From positions 73,324,305 to 73,388,304 of the forward strand of contig NC_089498.1 in NCBI RefSeq assembly GCF_036850765.1: a stretch of DNA of 64,000 nucleotides. The letters run 5' to 3'. Below are positions 1 to 10,680 of the stretch, in pieces. How positions within the stretch are numbered: position 1 is the stretch's first letter; each line of letters starts with the position of its first letter. Made by a program: the position numbers and the translations under genes. Below the pieces are notes generated by a model. It was not told the origin of the DNA, searched no databases, and saw only the letters and a program-made list of their open reading frames with translations. This DNA is from Saccopteryx bilineata. Taxonomy: Eukaryota; Chordata; Mammalia; Chiroptera; Emballonuridae.

Positions 1-24
1 CTGGAGGGGCTCAGAGGTCTCACT

Positions 25-165
25 CAGACCTGTTTCTGACTGTCTACTTGCTGTGTGGCCTCAGGCAAGTTATGTCTCTGAACCTCCATGTCCTCATCTA
101 TAAAATGGGACAGTAATCTTACCCAGACTAATTCCCAGGACTATTGAGAGTGGGGCTTCTGTTGT
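25..165 (+). repeat. MIR SINE relic
   Basis: The order of core phrases is typical of MIR: a tgtgtggcctcaggcaagtta segment, then the 'cctcatctataaaatggg' segment. Old and diverged. It is the first recognisable feature in the window; no gene is seen with it. Confidence 0.7.
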
Positions 166-1559
166 CCAGATGTACATGTTGGTAAGTGGAAGGAGGACTT
201 CTGGGCCAGTTGTCCCCTGCAGTAAATGGCTTGATCAAACCAGACAAAAAATGTGGAAAGGCTTTCCAAATGTAAACTGCTTTGTAAATGAAAGTGTGGT
301 GTGAATGTTAGGGATAATTACATGCTTCAAAATTTAGGATCCTCAAACATCCTTGGAAGGGGGAGGGTTATTAAATTGTCCTTTAATCCCGAGTCCTGGA
401 GGCTCCTGCACAGGTCTGTTGGGAGGAGCAGGGAGCCCCCAGAGTGGGAATCATGCTCCTCCCTTCACCCCCTCCCTCAGGCCTCAAGCCAGGCCCAGGC
501 TCCTGATTAAAAAGGCCCTGGAGTGAGTAGCTTATCAGTTACAAAGGATCAATAGGCAGTTTCTTTATATTTTTCAATTAAAAGAGCTGACAGAGAAAAG
601 AGGAAAACTCAAGTGCCCTTGTCGTCAATAGCTGTTGAGGCAAGGGGAAGTGCAGGGTCAGTGGCTAAGCCATTTGTCAAAGTCAGGTTCTGCCCACCTG
701 GCTTGCTTTCTGCATCACAGTGGCTTACCCGGAACAGGGACCAGGAGGAGACAGGGCATCTATCCATGGCTTTCTCAAACATTTTGGCTGTGGGAACACT
801 ATCTCCTGAGCTTTAGTTTGTCAGGAAATGAGCAAAATTGAACTGGTATAGCAGTGAGAAACTTTTGTAGTCAGTGACGGGTTGTGGGACGGCCATCCAC
901 TAAGATCAGATAGCTTCAGAGAACTACAGATGGGGTGGGGGACTCTGAGGCTTGTCTGGGGAATGTGCTCACGCACTAGTCTCACAGCCAGTGGGAAAGC
1001 ACAAAGAACATGGGCTCGGGAGGCAGCAAGGAGGATGCAAGGCAGATAGGGAGAGGCATTTGGAGACAGGGATGGGTTGTCAGAGGCCTGGTTTGCTCCT
1101 CATAAGGGGTTTCTGCTCCCCAAGATATCCAGGTCACAAAGCACCCTTCAGCTTTGAGGTCTGTGAGCGGCAGAGGGGCAGTCCCTTCCAGCCACAAATG
1201 CTGTTGGTGCCCCCGCCCCCACCCCGACCCCTTCGCCAGGCCCTTGCACCATTCCCCCAGCTGCTGGAAATCTTGGCTGCTAATGACCTCCCTCCCACCT
1301 CCTGACAACTTTCCCTAGGTGGCCCTCAGTCCATGAGGGACACAGTGGGCTACAAAAGAATCAACCTTGCCTAAAGGTGGTGAATTATGCTCCAAAAGCC
1401 ACACCCCTTCCCTGGTGAGGTAAAATGAGGCTAGGCTCCAGCTGTGCCCATACCCTGGCCTAGATTTTCTTCCTGCCCTAATCTCTGTTATGGGGCTCAC
1501 TTAAGGGCCTTTCCTAATCCGACTCAAGCTCCACTTGCTTCTGGAAGAACCTCATCCAT
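166..1559. other. Unique noncoding DNA, no gene recognised
   Basis: No protein family, splice-bounded exon or repeat was recognised here. Open frames on both strands (for example 952-1308) are proline/serine-rich chance frames without family features. An AT-rich, possibly conserved block lies at 500-610 and is listed separately. Confidence 0.5.
500..610. promoter_or_regulatory. Candidate conserved noncoding element
   Basis: AT-rich block inside GC-richer unique DNA, with GATTAAA, a GATA-like CTTATCAG, ACAAAG (SOX/TCF-like) and CAATTAAAA (homeodomain-like) motifs close together and no repeat similarity I recognise. This is composition-based inference only; conservation was not measured. Confidence 0.25.
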
Positions 1560-1935
1560 TCAACTCATTCATTCAGCAAGGAGTTACTGGGCATCTACTA
1601 CATGAAGGCACTGGGCTGGGCTCTGGAGAGACACACATGACCAGGACTGATTAGCTTCTAGTGAGAGAGACAGGCAAGAAACAGGTAAATGAATAAGGCA
1701 GTCAGTTAGATGTGTGTGCTCTGAGGAAAAGAAAAGGAATGACATGCCAGAGAGCAGGAGGAGGTGGGACTGCTGTAGATGCAGTGGCCAGGAGGGATCT
1801 CTCTGACAAGGAAGGCGGCATGTGGGCTTTACGGACCAAGAACCAGTCATACAGACCATGGGGGATGTGGGTGAAGTAGAGGGCTAGTAAGTGCTGAAGT
1901 AAGTCTGTGTCTGAGATCCCCAAAGACCAGAGTCA
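1560..1935. repeat. Ancient L2-type interspersed repeat
   Basis: Starts with cattcattcagcaaggagtt and continues 'gggcatctactacatgaaggcactgggctgggctctgga', the pattern of a mammal-wide old repeat (L2 class as I remember it). The same type recurs at 6655-6930 and 46500-46880. It contains the 103-bp block (1704-1806) that reappears almost unchanged at 4717-4819. Confidence 0.55.
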
Positions 1936-1937
1936 GA

Positions 1938-1943
1938 TTAAGG
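1938..1943. repeat. Target site duplication (left) of solo LTR
   Basis: TTAAGG immediately before the LTR 5' TG; the identical 6-mer follows the LTR 3' CA at 3284-3289. A 6-bp duplication is usual for class II (ERVK-like) retroviral integrases. Confidence 0.85.
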
Positions 1944-3283
1944 TGTCGGGAGCCGATCCACTAATGCTGGCTAACTAGGTCACAGCAGGAGAAGATCCAC
2001 AACTGCTGATTGACAAAGTCACAGCAAAAGAAGATCGATGGCTACTGGTTGATAGAGTCACCGCAGTGAAGACCAACGGCTGCGGGTTGACAAAGTCACC
2101 GCAAAGGAAAGGCACAACGATACTTCCCCCTTTGATCTTTTGAATTAATCTGGCCTTATATCCCCCCTTTCCTGGGTGTGTGCTATTATTTATGGCACAG
2201 GGATAATAGTACCATGCTTTCCCTGTAGATTTGTAGTAATTTCTTTGGAAATGAGACAGAAGGTGTAAGTTCCACAGAAAAGCCTGTAAGCCCCTTGAAC
2301 TGGGCTCATAAACATAAGAGGCTGGCCATGATAGCCCTCATAAAGGGTTAAGTTGGTAGGAGAATTTCTTCTTATTAATCATGTTAGAAAGAATAAAGTT
2401 AGAACTTAACTAGTGTATGAATATAGTAAATGAATAAAGTTTAACTAGACATTAGAATCTTAGGTAAAGTGTAGTAGAGTGGCCTGTTGCGTGGCCTTGG
2501 ATAGGAGTGCAGCTGGCTAGTAAAGAATGTTTTGTTAAAAGACTTGTTTTGTCACTGAAGACAGTTGCTGGGCTTTTCTCAGTAAAACATTCTCATGAGA
2601 TTTTTGTATTTTCCAAGAATAAGGAGAGGAATGTGGTGGGATTCATAGCAGCAATAGCAATTAATGCCTTCTGATATTATGTTGCTACTAGCTATCTTGC
2701 AGGTGCACTCTATATATCTTTAAGTAAAAGTTACTCTTAATGCTATGTTAGTTTCTTAAATAGCAAGCCTTTTGTAGTCTTATGAAAAAAGAATTAGGAC
2801 ACTACATGAACTCAAGGCTATTTGCCTGAGCAAGCGGTGGTCCTTTGCTAGCCCTTGATGATTTCGTCTGCTATCTCTTTCTGCGCCCTTGACTCACAAC
2901 AACAGTAAAATAGAGTTATTAATTAGTACTAATCTTTTAGAAGTTTGTACCGATATTGTTATTACTATTCAAGTTATTGTATAACTGTACTTTGAATAAC
3001 TTACCACCTGACTTGTAGCTTATAGATATGAATTAACTGTTATCTGGAAATATGTAACCATAGTGAAACTAAAACAATAATGTATTCAAAATACCATGTG
3101 ATTGTAACTTAGTGTGTGTGCATAAAAAGTAAAGTTAGACCAGCCATTAGCGGAGATGCCTGGCAGTAAATGCTAACCAGAAAATAAAGAGAAAGAAAAG
3201 AATTCGGCTCTCTCACTCGATTCATGCTGACGCCGTCTCTTCCTGTGGGACCCCTGGATTCCCCCCGGGGTTGGACCCCGGCA
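1944..3283 (+). mobile_element. Solo LTR, class II (ERVK-like), 1,340 bp
   Basis: The element starts TGTCGGGAGCC and ends GGACCCCGGCA, so it has TG...CA termini, and it is flanked by perfect 6-bp TTAAGG duplications. There is no internal gag, pol or env on either side, so it is a recombined solo LTR. The 5' part of U3 (about 1954-2110) contains four degenerate ~45-bp repeats built around 'gacaaagtcaccgca'. Near the 3' end there is a TATA-like cataaaaag (about 3120), an AATAAA at 3183-3188, and a C/T-rich U5 starting near 3205. Orientation + follows from the position of the polyadenylation signal. Class assignment comes from the 6-bp duplication and the TGTYGGGAGCC start; the exact family was not determined. 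Confidence 0.85.
1954..2110 (+). repeat. Four ~45-bp direct repeats in LTR U3
   Basis: Successive degenerate units share the phrases 'ctg(a/g)ttgacaaagtcac(a/c)gca' and 'gaagatc'. Such U3 repeats often act as enhancer units in LTRs; function here is inferred from position only. Confidence 0.6.
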
Positions 3284-3289
3284 TTAAGG
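3284..3289. repeat. Target site duplication (right) of solo LTR
   Basis: TTAAGG directly after the LTR terminal CA, matching 1938-1943. Confidence 0.85.
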
Positions 3290-3329
3290 TTGGTTGAGGC
3301 CCTGGGCACAGAAGAAAATATTGAGTCCC

Positions 3330-3440
3330 TTAAAAGAAAGAGAGAGAGAGAGAGAGAGACAGGAAAAATAAAAATACATGTTAACCATATTTTTAAATAA
3401 ATAAAAAATATTATGAGAGATGAAAAGCATCAATTCTTCA
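3330..3440. repeat. AG microsatellite and A-rich tract, possible SINE tail
   Basis: A (GA)n run is followed by A/T-rich sequence and then 'agatgaaaagcatcaattcttca'. This resembles the 'gagaagcatcgatttgttgttcca' body of the minus-strand SINE at 33351-33543, so it may be a SINE remnant cut off by the telomeric block that begins at 3441. Confidence 0.35.
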
Positions 3441-3476
3441 TAACCCTAACCCTAACCCTAACCCTACCCTAACCCT

Positions 3477-3508
<32 letters not shown>

Positions 3509-3587
3509 TCCTCACCCTAACCCTAACCCTCCTAACCCTCACTCTCACTCTAACCCTCACCCTAACCCTCACCCTAACCCTAACCCC
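3441..3587 (-). repeat. Interstitial telomeric repeat block
   Basis: About 147 bp of CCCTAA repeats (TTAGGG on the minus strand). It starts with perfect units, passes into CCCTCA variants (TGAGGG on the minus strand) with occasional CTTCA, CATCC and CTCTCA derivatives, and then returns to CCCTAA. TGAGGG is a known telomere-variant repeat type. The apparent minus-strand ORF here is only the repeat read as Arg-Val. Confidence 0.9.
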
Positions 3588-4479
3588 CGCCAAGCCCCAC
3601 CTCCCAAAGCTCCACACCCAGTGATCTCTTTCACCCTGCCCTATCAGGCTGGCTGCCACGACCCCGCCCTTAAAAAAACTATTAATTTAACTATTAATGT
3701 TAAAATTGCACCTATGAAACCAAACTTGGTGTCTTTAGAAAAAAGTATAAAGAAGTTGGGTTTTGCGGGGCCCTTCAGAAGTTGGGGCCCAGGGAATGCA
3801 CGCCCGGTGTGCTGGCCATTAAATCTGCCTCTGCCAAAGACCAGTGTGTTTGGAGCTTAGGGAGTGGGGGATGAGGGCAGGGAGGCAGGGAGACCAAGGC
3901 TGGCCTGGCCAGCCACGGCAAAGGTTTTGTTCTAAGGACAATGGGAACAGATTTTAGGCAATGAAGTGATTGAATCAAGTTCTATTTTGGGCGATGGGAG
4001 CTGTAACAGATGCTTCTAGTGCCTCTCACTGCCTCCCATAGCCCACTGGTGATTCCCGCTGCAGTTGGTGATCTGACGACAGACCTACCCAGATGCTTAC
4101 CCGTCCTCTCTGCTTGTCTTCAGTGGGGCTTGTGGGGAAGCCCCAAGAGCTCACAGCCTGCACAAGGCAGCCCAGGAGTAGAAAGGGGCAGGGAGTTCAG
4201 GCCTCAGGAGGCAACCACCTATCAATCGGGACAAGTGTCAATCAATCAATAAATGCCCCAGGTGCTGTCCTCAGGAGGGACCTTACTGAGGCCGGACTGG
4301 CTGCAGCGGTCCACAGCGGATCCAGTACCTCGAGAAGACACTGCGGATGGGCATTTTCCCTTCCTGCCTCACTTGTGCTCACATGTGCTTCCTGAGATCG
4401 CCTCCCAAATCCTAGTCTTGGGCTCTGCTCTTGAGGGAACCCAAAATAAGATGGGGGCATGGAAGGCAGAGATGACAGT
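3588..4479. other. Unique noncoding DNA, no gene recognised
   Basis: Mostly unique sequence. 'caatcaatcaataaatgccccaggtgctg' near 4240-4270 is a probable short L2/MIR-like tail. No coding evidence. Confidence 0.45.
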
Positions 4480-4960
4480 GGCTTGAAGGCAGTGCCAGCA
4501 GAGGTGATAGCAGTCTGGAAATGGATCCAGGATATATAATATTTTGCAAGCTGGATGATAGGCCAAGTTAATGAATTATCTGTAGAGGGTGAGGAAGAGG
4601 GCAGAATCAAGGGTGGCTCCGAGGATTTCAGCCTGCGGTTGATGGTTTATGAAACTGGGAAGACTGAGGGAAGAACAGGCAGGCATACAGGCATACTCGA
4701 GTCCTTGTGCACATCGAGTTAGATGTGCATGCTCTGAGGAAAAGAAAAGGAATGACATGCCAGAGAGCAGGAGGAGGTGGGACTGCTGTAGATGTGGTGG
4801 CCAGGGGAGATCTCTCTGATGCACATCTAAAACTCAGTCGGCTTGGCTGGCTTGAATTTGCGATGCCCATGAAACCTCTAAGTGCAGATTCCCAGGAGGC
4901 AGTTGGAGATATAAGCCTGGAGCTCAGGGCAGACCTTAGGGCTACAGACATCAATCTGAG
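4480..4960. repeat. Ancient interspersed repeat carrying a templated insert
   Basis: Phrases such as 'gaatcaagggtggctccgaggatttcagcctg' and 'aggcagttggagatataagcctggagctcagg' belong to a mammal-wide old repeat (probably L2-type). The repeat is interrupted at 4717-4819 by a block copied from another old repeat 3 kb upstream. Confidence 0.5.
4717..4819 (+). repeat. 103-bp templated copy of 1704-1806
   Basis: By eye the block aligns to 1704-1806 over 103 bp with no gaps and six mismatches (about 94%). The flanks do not match. It begins at the shared 'agttagatgtg' microhomology. It is bracketed by an inverted pair, GTTAGATGTGCAT at 4718-4730 and ATGCACATCTAAAAC at 4819-4833. Confidence 0.75.
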
Positions 4961-5635
4961 AGTCTGTCACCAGCTCAGAAATGCTATTTTAAGCCGTGGG
5001 CCTGGGAGGAGCACCTTGGGAGGGGGAGGGGTGGAGAAGGGTGAGCAGGAAAGCAGCACCCGCCCCCCGTCCTCTGGAGCCAGCTGCTGACGGCTTCGTG
5101 TGTTTGCCCAGCGCTCTTAAACTCCCTGAGTGCTTATCCTGTAACAATACCATGGGATCTTCAGAGCAGTCTTTAGAGATGGGACACAGTAGAGCCACCG
5201 TGTGTAGTTGTACAGGTTAGGCACTGCATGACTCCAGGGGCTGTGGTTTACATAGGCTACAATGTGACAGGCACCCCATACCTCCCGGCTCTTCAGGTTA
5301 CAATCTTCAGAGCCACACACACCTCTGCAAGACTAGAGAGAGGATGGACAGGACCCTCCAGGAGCCTCGGAGAGGAGCTTCTGAAAGCTCAGGAAAGGAG
5401 GAGAGTGCAGCAATTAGGACAATCCGAGAAGGCTCCCTGGAGCAGGTGGCATTTGTTCCCGGGGCCCAATGAATGAGGAGTGATGAAAAGTTTGCACCCA
5501 TTTGAACTGGGAGGAGAGGGACACTCTAGCAGAGGCAACTGCACTGGACAAAGTCCCAGAGGGGGAATTGCAGAGCACTTTTGAGAATTTGATTGCTTGG
5601 GAATGCCAATGAAAGTAATAAGGGTGTGGAAAAAC
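4961..5635. other. Noncoding DNA, old repeat remnants, no gene
   Basis: 'acctctgcaagactagagag...agaaggctccctggagcaggtggcatttg' around 5330-5450 and 'tgaaaagtttgcacccatttgaactgggagg' are L2-like phrases. No coding signal was recognised. Confidence 0.4.
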
Positions 5636-5950
5636 TACTGTATTTCTCCATGTACAAAATGCATCCTTTTTCAAAAAATTTGGCGTCTAAAAGCTTTGTA
5701 GATTTTTTTTTACTTGCACTTTCTGCTTTTTTGTGCTTGTTTTTGTGCTCATTGTTGAAAACAGTGATTCGTCATCAGACACAGATGAGGACAAGCTAAT
5801 GGATGGGAGTTTTGACAGTGATGAGGAGTTGTATGAATTTTATGATGAATAAAACTTGAGTTCAATAACTTTATGTAATACCTTATACCTTTTTAATGAA
5901 ATTTTGGGCCCCAAAATTAGAGTGCATCTTATACATGGGGAAATATGGTA
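5636..5950 (+). mobile_element. Nonautonomous pogo/Tc1-mariner-type DNA transposon (MITE), copy 1
   Basis: Terminal inverted repeats TACTGTATTTCTCCATGTAC and, at the right end, gtacatggggaaatatggta's complement match allowing small divergence; the ends carry TA. Inside, on the + strand, is the acidic C-terminal end of a transposase frame (about 5760-5852) reading SDSSSDTDEDK...DSDEELYEFYDE and then stop. It is a short deletion derivative, about 315 bp. The sister copy in the opposite orientation is at 50204-50546. The pogo-like assignment rests on the TA ends and the acidic tail; the family name is not known to me. Confidence 0.7.
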
Positions 5951-6654
5951 TTTCAGGCAGAGGGTGGAGGCCCTTGAATTACATGCTAAAGAGGTGCGCA
6001 GTTAGCTGACTCAGTCAAGGTAGCACAGTGAGGGAGACTCGGAGCAGGACTCAGACCTGGCTAGACCGCATGTCCCACTCTGCCATCAGGACACAGTGGT
6101 CTTTTACCTTCCCAGTTCTCATCATCCCCTTTGGCAGCTCCAAAACCCCAGGAAAGGGTGACAGCTGTTTTCTCCAGCCCCGTCCTGGCTCCCAGAGGCA
6201 AAGAGGCATGCACTGCCTTCACTTCCCTGTCTGTGCTCGAAGAGGCCCTCCATCTCCTCCAAGAGGCCAGGTTATCAAAGGGGCAGATGCAGCACTGTCA
6301 CTGGGTGGCCACAGCCCAGGAACTAGGGAATTAGCAGAGCCAGCTCTCCCAGGTCAACAGTCTCCCAAGCATGGGTTTGTGTTTCCTCCCTAGGCCCTGG
6401 AAACAGCCCCTGGGTAACCTGGCCTACAGCACAGAGAATTACATAGACACCCAGACACCTGAGCAAGTGCTAGGGGCAGGGATCTCTGGGAAGGAATCAG
6501 CTGGGACTGAAGTTTCCAAAGAAGGCATGAGACTCACAGGTCCAGGAGAGCACTGGTAGACACTTGCCCAAGAGGAGATGCATTGGAGGGGAAAACCCAG
6601 CATCCTTTTCTGTAAGACAATGGAGGAAAAACCAGGCCAGGGGATAATTGTTCC
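5951..6654. other. Unique noncoding DNA with a weak MIR/L2 trace
   Basis: Around 5990-6060, 'agctgactcagtcaaggtagcacagtgagggagactcggagcaggactcagacctgg' resembles an antisense MIR 3' part. The remainder is unique with no recognised coding region. Confidence 0.4.
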
Positions 6655-6930
6655 TCCCTCCCTTCCTGCAACATTTATTGAATGCTTGCTGTGTCCTAAG
6701 CACCATGCTAGATTCGGGAGTTGTGACAGGGATGAGGACAGACTAAACGTCATTGTGTGTGCAGGCTGGGATGACAGATTCAACAAGGAATTGTGCTGGA
6801 GCAGGACAGAGCTGTGGTGGGGGCTGGAGGACCTGGAGCAGGGCACTGAGTAGATTCAGGGTAACAAGAAGACCTCCTGGAGAAAGTAGCCTTTAAATAG
6901 AGACATAAGGAGGAAGCTGGGGAAGGCTGT
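6655..6930. repeat. Ancient L2-type interspersed repeat
   Basis: 'acatttattgaatgcttgctgtgtcctaagcaccatgctag' and the later 'aagacctcctggagaaagtagcctttaaatagagac' match the same old repeat type as 1560-1935 and 46500-46880. Confidence 0.55.
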
Positions 6931-7794
6931 CATCCCGAGGCCAGAGACCTCACGGCTGTGAACTACAATGTCCATGGGAACCTGGGCTGAAGAGGAAAGA
7001 CTGAGGCCATCGTAGGCTCTCAGCACTCTGGAGAAAAGGCTTTTTCATAAAAAAGCATGTCTTCGGGTGCTCAACTCGAACCCCGACAGAAGCCACCCTG
7101 CGTGAGGCTCTGTGAACATGGAGCTGCCTGGAGCCCCAATCTGCCTGGCACCCAGCCCTGCCCTTAAGGAGGCAGTGGTCCCGCAGGGAAACGGCAAGGG
7201 CTAGAATAGACCAGCCTGTCTTGGGAAGTGACTCACGGAAGCCCTCCCAAAGGAGGCGGCCCTCGGGCTGGATCTGCACACACACATGCACAGAAAGGGT
7301 GCTCTGGGAGGGGGAAACTGTGTAAGCAAGACCCGGCTTTGAGACGCTTGGTCCCTGGAAGAGCACTGCCAGCAGGGGCCTGGAGGAGGTGTGCCCTCTA
7401 CAGTGGCTCTGAATAGGTGCTCTGTGCACAGGCCCCTTGTAAGGGCTGGGGCACAGATGGCATGACACCCACCCTGCCCTAAGCAGCTCTCTCCATCCAG
7501 TGGGGGAGGCCATGGGACCCACCATTCCCAGCACATAGTAGGTGCTCGGCAAACAAAAGTGAGATACACGCTGCTGATAACTCCATGGGAGTCCAGAGAA
7601 GAAGCACGGTCCCAGTAGCATGGGGGAAGGCATGAAGTCGGGGGCCTTCTGGGGGGAGGTGAGTCTGCAGCGGGCCTTGGAAGGATTTGGGAAAATGATG
7701 AGATTTGGGGAGGGCAATGGGAAGCGGCTTCTGCTTAGACACCCCCATGCCCAGGGGAGCATCACTAACACTGCAAAACTGGGAGTCCAAGAGC
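6931..7794. other. Unique noncoding DNA, no gene recognised
   Basis: A long minus-strand open frame (6950-8203, 417 codons) crosses this region and the adjacent GTGTGA-rich tract. It has no protein family features and its Ser-His-Thr runs are translated simple repeat, so I treat it as noncoding. Confidence 0.5.
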
Positions 7795-8065
7795 CACAGG
7801 AGTGTGTGAAGTTGTGTGTCCTTTGTGTTAATGTGTAAGCATGTGGGTGTGCATAAGTGTGAAACTGTAAGTATGGTATGTACAAGAATGTGAGTGTAAA
7901 TGAGTGTGAGAGGCTATGAGACTGTGAATTAGTGAGATTGTGTGTGAGTGGGAGCTCGTGTGAGCATGTGTATGAGGGTAAGACTGAAGGCGTGTGAACC
8001 AGTGTGTGTGAGAGTCCATGTGACTGTGTATAGTTGAGTGTGTGTGTGAGTGTGCACTGCACATA
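7795..8065. repeat. Degenerate (TGTGAG)n low-complexity tract
   Basis: About 270 bp of imperfect 'gtgtgag/gtgtgaa/tgtgtatg' units, strongly GT-rich on the + strand. It is the source of the His/Ser/Thr-rich false frames on the minus strand. Confidence 0.8.
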
Positions 8066-8624
8066 CACCAGGGCTGTGGCTGTGTTTGTTTTCGTCATCT
8101 CTATGAGTTGCTGGATTTCAGCAGAATAGTCACTTCTGCGCCAGACATAAAGAAAATGAATTTCATACCCTGGGGACACTGTCCAACCCAGATGGACAAG
8201 CACACGATGTGGTCAGTGGTTACAGAGCAGCAGACGTGAGGCCTTTCCCCCTCAGAAGGATGGCTCCTTTGGGAAGTGTCTGGCTGGGACCTGGGAGGCC
8301 GCTGTGTGACCTTGGCCTGGTTCCGGCCATCTCGGGGCTTGGCCCTTGCCCAAGTGAGACTGATGAAGAAAAACATGGCTGACAAGAGAAACTGGAACCA
8401 AGGGAGTGGGCTTTCCCAGAACCAACCGTCAGGTGTCAGAACTCCAGAAAGGCATTTACACCCCACAGGCTGCCTGTCCCCGGGGGGGGGGGGGGCTGGA
8501 GCCCCCTCATGAAGCCCTGTTCAGGCAGCCTTCTGGGGGCCAGAGTGTGGGCAGAAGAAAGAAGCGTGAGCTTGGGAGCCAGATATTGGTCCCTGGAAGA
8601 GGGACCACAGGGCTGCCAGTCATA
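8066..8624. other. Unique noncoding DNA with a G14 homopolymer
   Basis: No gene recognised. A run of 14 G lies at about 8482-8495, which is a likely place for length error in assembly. Confidence 0.5.
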
Positions 8625-8770
8625 GTAATTCTGAGCTGCGTCTGCTACTTTACCTCCATTATCTCATGCACTTCTCACTATAGCCCCATGAGAGAAGTAT
8701 AATTAGTCCCACTTTACAGGTAAGGACACTGAGGCTCAGTGACATGCTCTGGGCTGATACGTGGTTCTGA
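8625..8770 (-). repeat. MIR SINE relic
   Basis: Antisense MIR order: 'agccccatgagagaagtataattagtcccactttacaggtaaggacactgaggctcagtgacatgc'. Confidence 0.7.
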
Positions 8771-8984
8771 CCGCCTGCTGAACTCCCTTTCTGGGCTTCC
8801 TGTGTGAAGAAGGAGAGTAGTGATGCTAGCTCTGTGGGCTGAGCTGCCTGTCATGAGCCCCTCCTTCCAACCTAGAGAGCAGTAACCCCTCTGTCATCTT
8901 GCACTGAGAACCACCTGCCTCCAACCCCAGGCACCTGGCCCGGAATGTGGCCCCAGCCCTTGACCTTGGGCAGACACCTGGTGG

Positions 8985-9065
8985 TGTCTTCCCTAATCAG
9001 GGCTCTGGCAATCAAATCTCCCTTTGAAGGGCCTTTGTTACTGGGACAGAACTGTGGATAAAGGG
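8985..9065. promoter_or_regulatory. Candidate conserved noncoding element
   Basis: Dense short motifs in unique DNA: CTAATCAGG, AATCAAATC, CTTTGAAG, CCTTTGTT (SOX/TCF-like). This is composition-based inference with no conservation data. Confidence 0.25.
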
Positions 9066-9130
9066 AGTGTTGGAGGAATGCGGGGGACTATGTGTAGGGA
9101 TGTCATTTGAAAAACTTAAGATGAAATATG

Positions 9131-10515
9131 AATGAATGAAGCAAAGGTCATCTTGCCTACAAATGGTGCCAGAACAACTGAACATCTACATACCAAAAAT
9201 AAATCTAGACAAAGACTTCATACCCTGCACAAAATGAACTCAAAATGGATCAGAGACCTAAATATAAAATGCAAAACTATAAAACTCCCAGAAGAAAAAC
9301 AGGAGTATATCTAGGTGACCTTGGGTATAGCGATGACTTTTTAGATACAACACCAAAGTTATGATCCATGAAAGAAATAATTAATAAGCTGGACTTCATT
9401 AAAATTTAAAAGTTCTGCTCTGTGAAAGACACTGTCAAAAGAATGAGAATAAAAAACACAGGCTGGGGAAAATATTTGCAAAAGACAGAGATGATAATGG
9501 ATCATTATCCAAAACATACAATAACTCTTAAAACTCAACGCTATGAAAACAATTTGATTAAAAAGGGGACAAAAGACCTGAAGAGAGACCTCACCAAATA
9601 AGATACACAGATAGCAAACAAGCATATGATGAGATGTTCAACATCATATGTCATGACAGAGTTGCAAATTAAAACAACAATGAGGTACCACTTCACAATT
9701 ATTAGAATAGCCAAAATCCAGAGCACTCACAACTTCAGATGCTGGAGAGGATGTGGAGCAAAAGGCACTCTTATTCATTGCTGGTGGGAATGCAAAGTGA
9801 TACAGTCACTTTGGAGGACAGTTTGGCAGTTTCTTACAAAACTAAACATATTTCCACTACATAATCCAGTAGTTGAGTTCCTCGGTATTCAACCAAAGGA
9901 GTTGAAAACGTATGTCCACACAAGTATAGGCAGATGTTTATAGCAGCTTTGCTCATAATGGCCAAAACCTGAAAGCAACCAAGATGTCTTTCAAGTAGGT
10001 AAATGAATAAATAAACTGCGATATATCCAGACAATGGAATATTATTCAGTACTGAAAAGAAACAAGCTGTCAAGCCATAAAAAAGACATGGAGGAAACTT
10101 ACATGCATATTATTAAGTAAAAGAAGCCAATCTGAAAAGGCTACAAAGTGTATGATGCAAAGTATATGACATGCTTAAATAAACAAACTATAGAGACAGT
10201 AAAAAGATGGTGGTTACTAGAAGCTGGAGGGTGAGAGGGATGACTAGGGCAGTGGAAATACTCTGTATGGCAGAGTATATTCTCTGGAACCATAGAATAT
10301 ACAACCCAAGGAGTGAATCCTAATATAAAGTAGGTGATAATGTGTCAATGTAGGTTCATTGATTGTAACAAATGTGCCACTCTGGTGTAAGATTTTGAGT
10401 GGGAGAGAGTGGGAGTGAATTGGGGGTGGAGGGGAAATCTCTATACTGTCCACTCAATTTTGCTGTGAACTAAAACTGCTCTAAAAAATAAAATCTATTT
10501 TTTTTAAATGTGATG
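9131..10515 (+). mobile_element. L1 3' fragment (ORF2 C-terminus and 3' UTR), decayed
   Basis: 'aactcaaaatggatcagagacctaaat' and 'agatgctggagaggatgtggagcaaaaggcactcttattcattgctggtgggaatg' are the sense ORF2 Cys-rich C-terminal region. The fragment continues to a 3' UTR ending 'aaaataaaatcta(T)n'. Frame breaks are many; the only open stretch (9626-9943) keeps the C-x3-C...H-x4-C region. A 5'-truncated, long-dead copy. Confidence 0.85.
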
Positions 10516-10680
10516 AGTAAAAGGAGTCAAATAATATGGTAACAGAAGGAAATTAGACTTTGGGTAGTAAACATGTAATAGAGTGTACAGATACCAAATT
10601 ATAATGTTGTTCAACTGAAATTTGTAAAAATTAATCAGTGTTGCTTCAGTAAATTCAGTTAAAAATTTGTGGTTTCATGA

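Noticed and set aside
3330..3440. CRISPR or other bacterial-type array near the tandem repeats
   Set aside because: The window is vertebrate DNA, and the tandem arrays have no spacer-repeat pattern.
3438..3659. Arg-Val-repeat minus frame
   Set aside because: Telomeric repeats read in one phase; Arg-Val runs arise automatically from the TGAGGG/TTAGGG type repeats.
6950..8203. 417-codon minus-strand frame
   Set aside because: About a fifth is the translated GTGTGA repeat (Ser/His/Thr runs) and the rest is without domains or a plausible start context.
8482..8495. G14 and C15 homopolymers (also 35257-35271)
   Set aside because: Simple runs; useful only as places where assembly length may be wrong.
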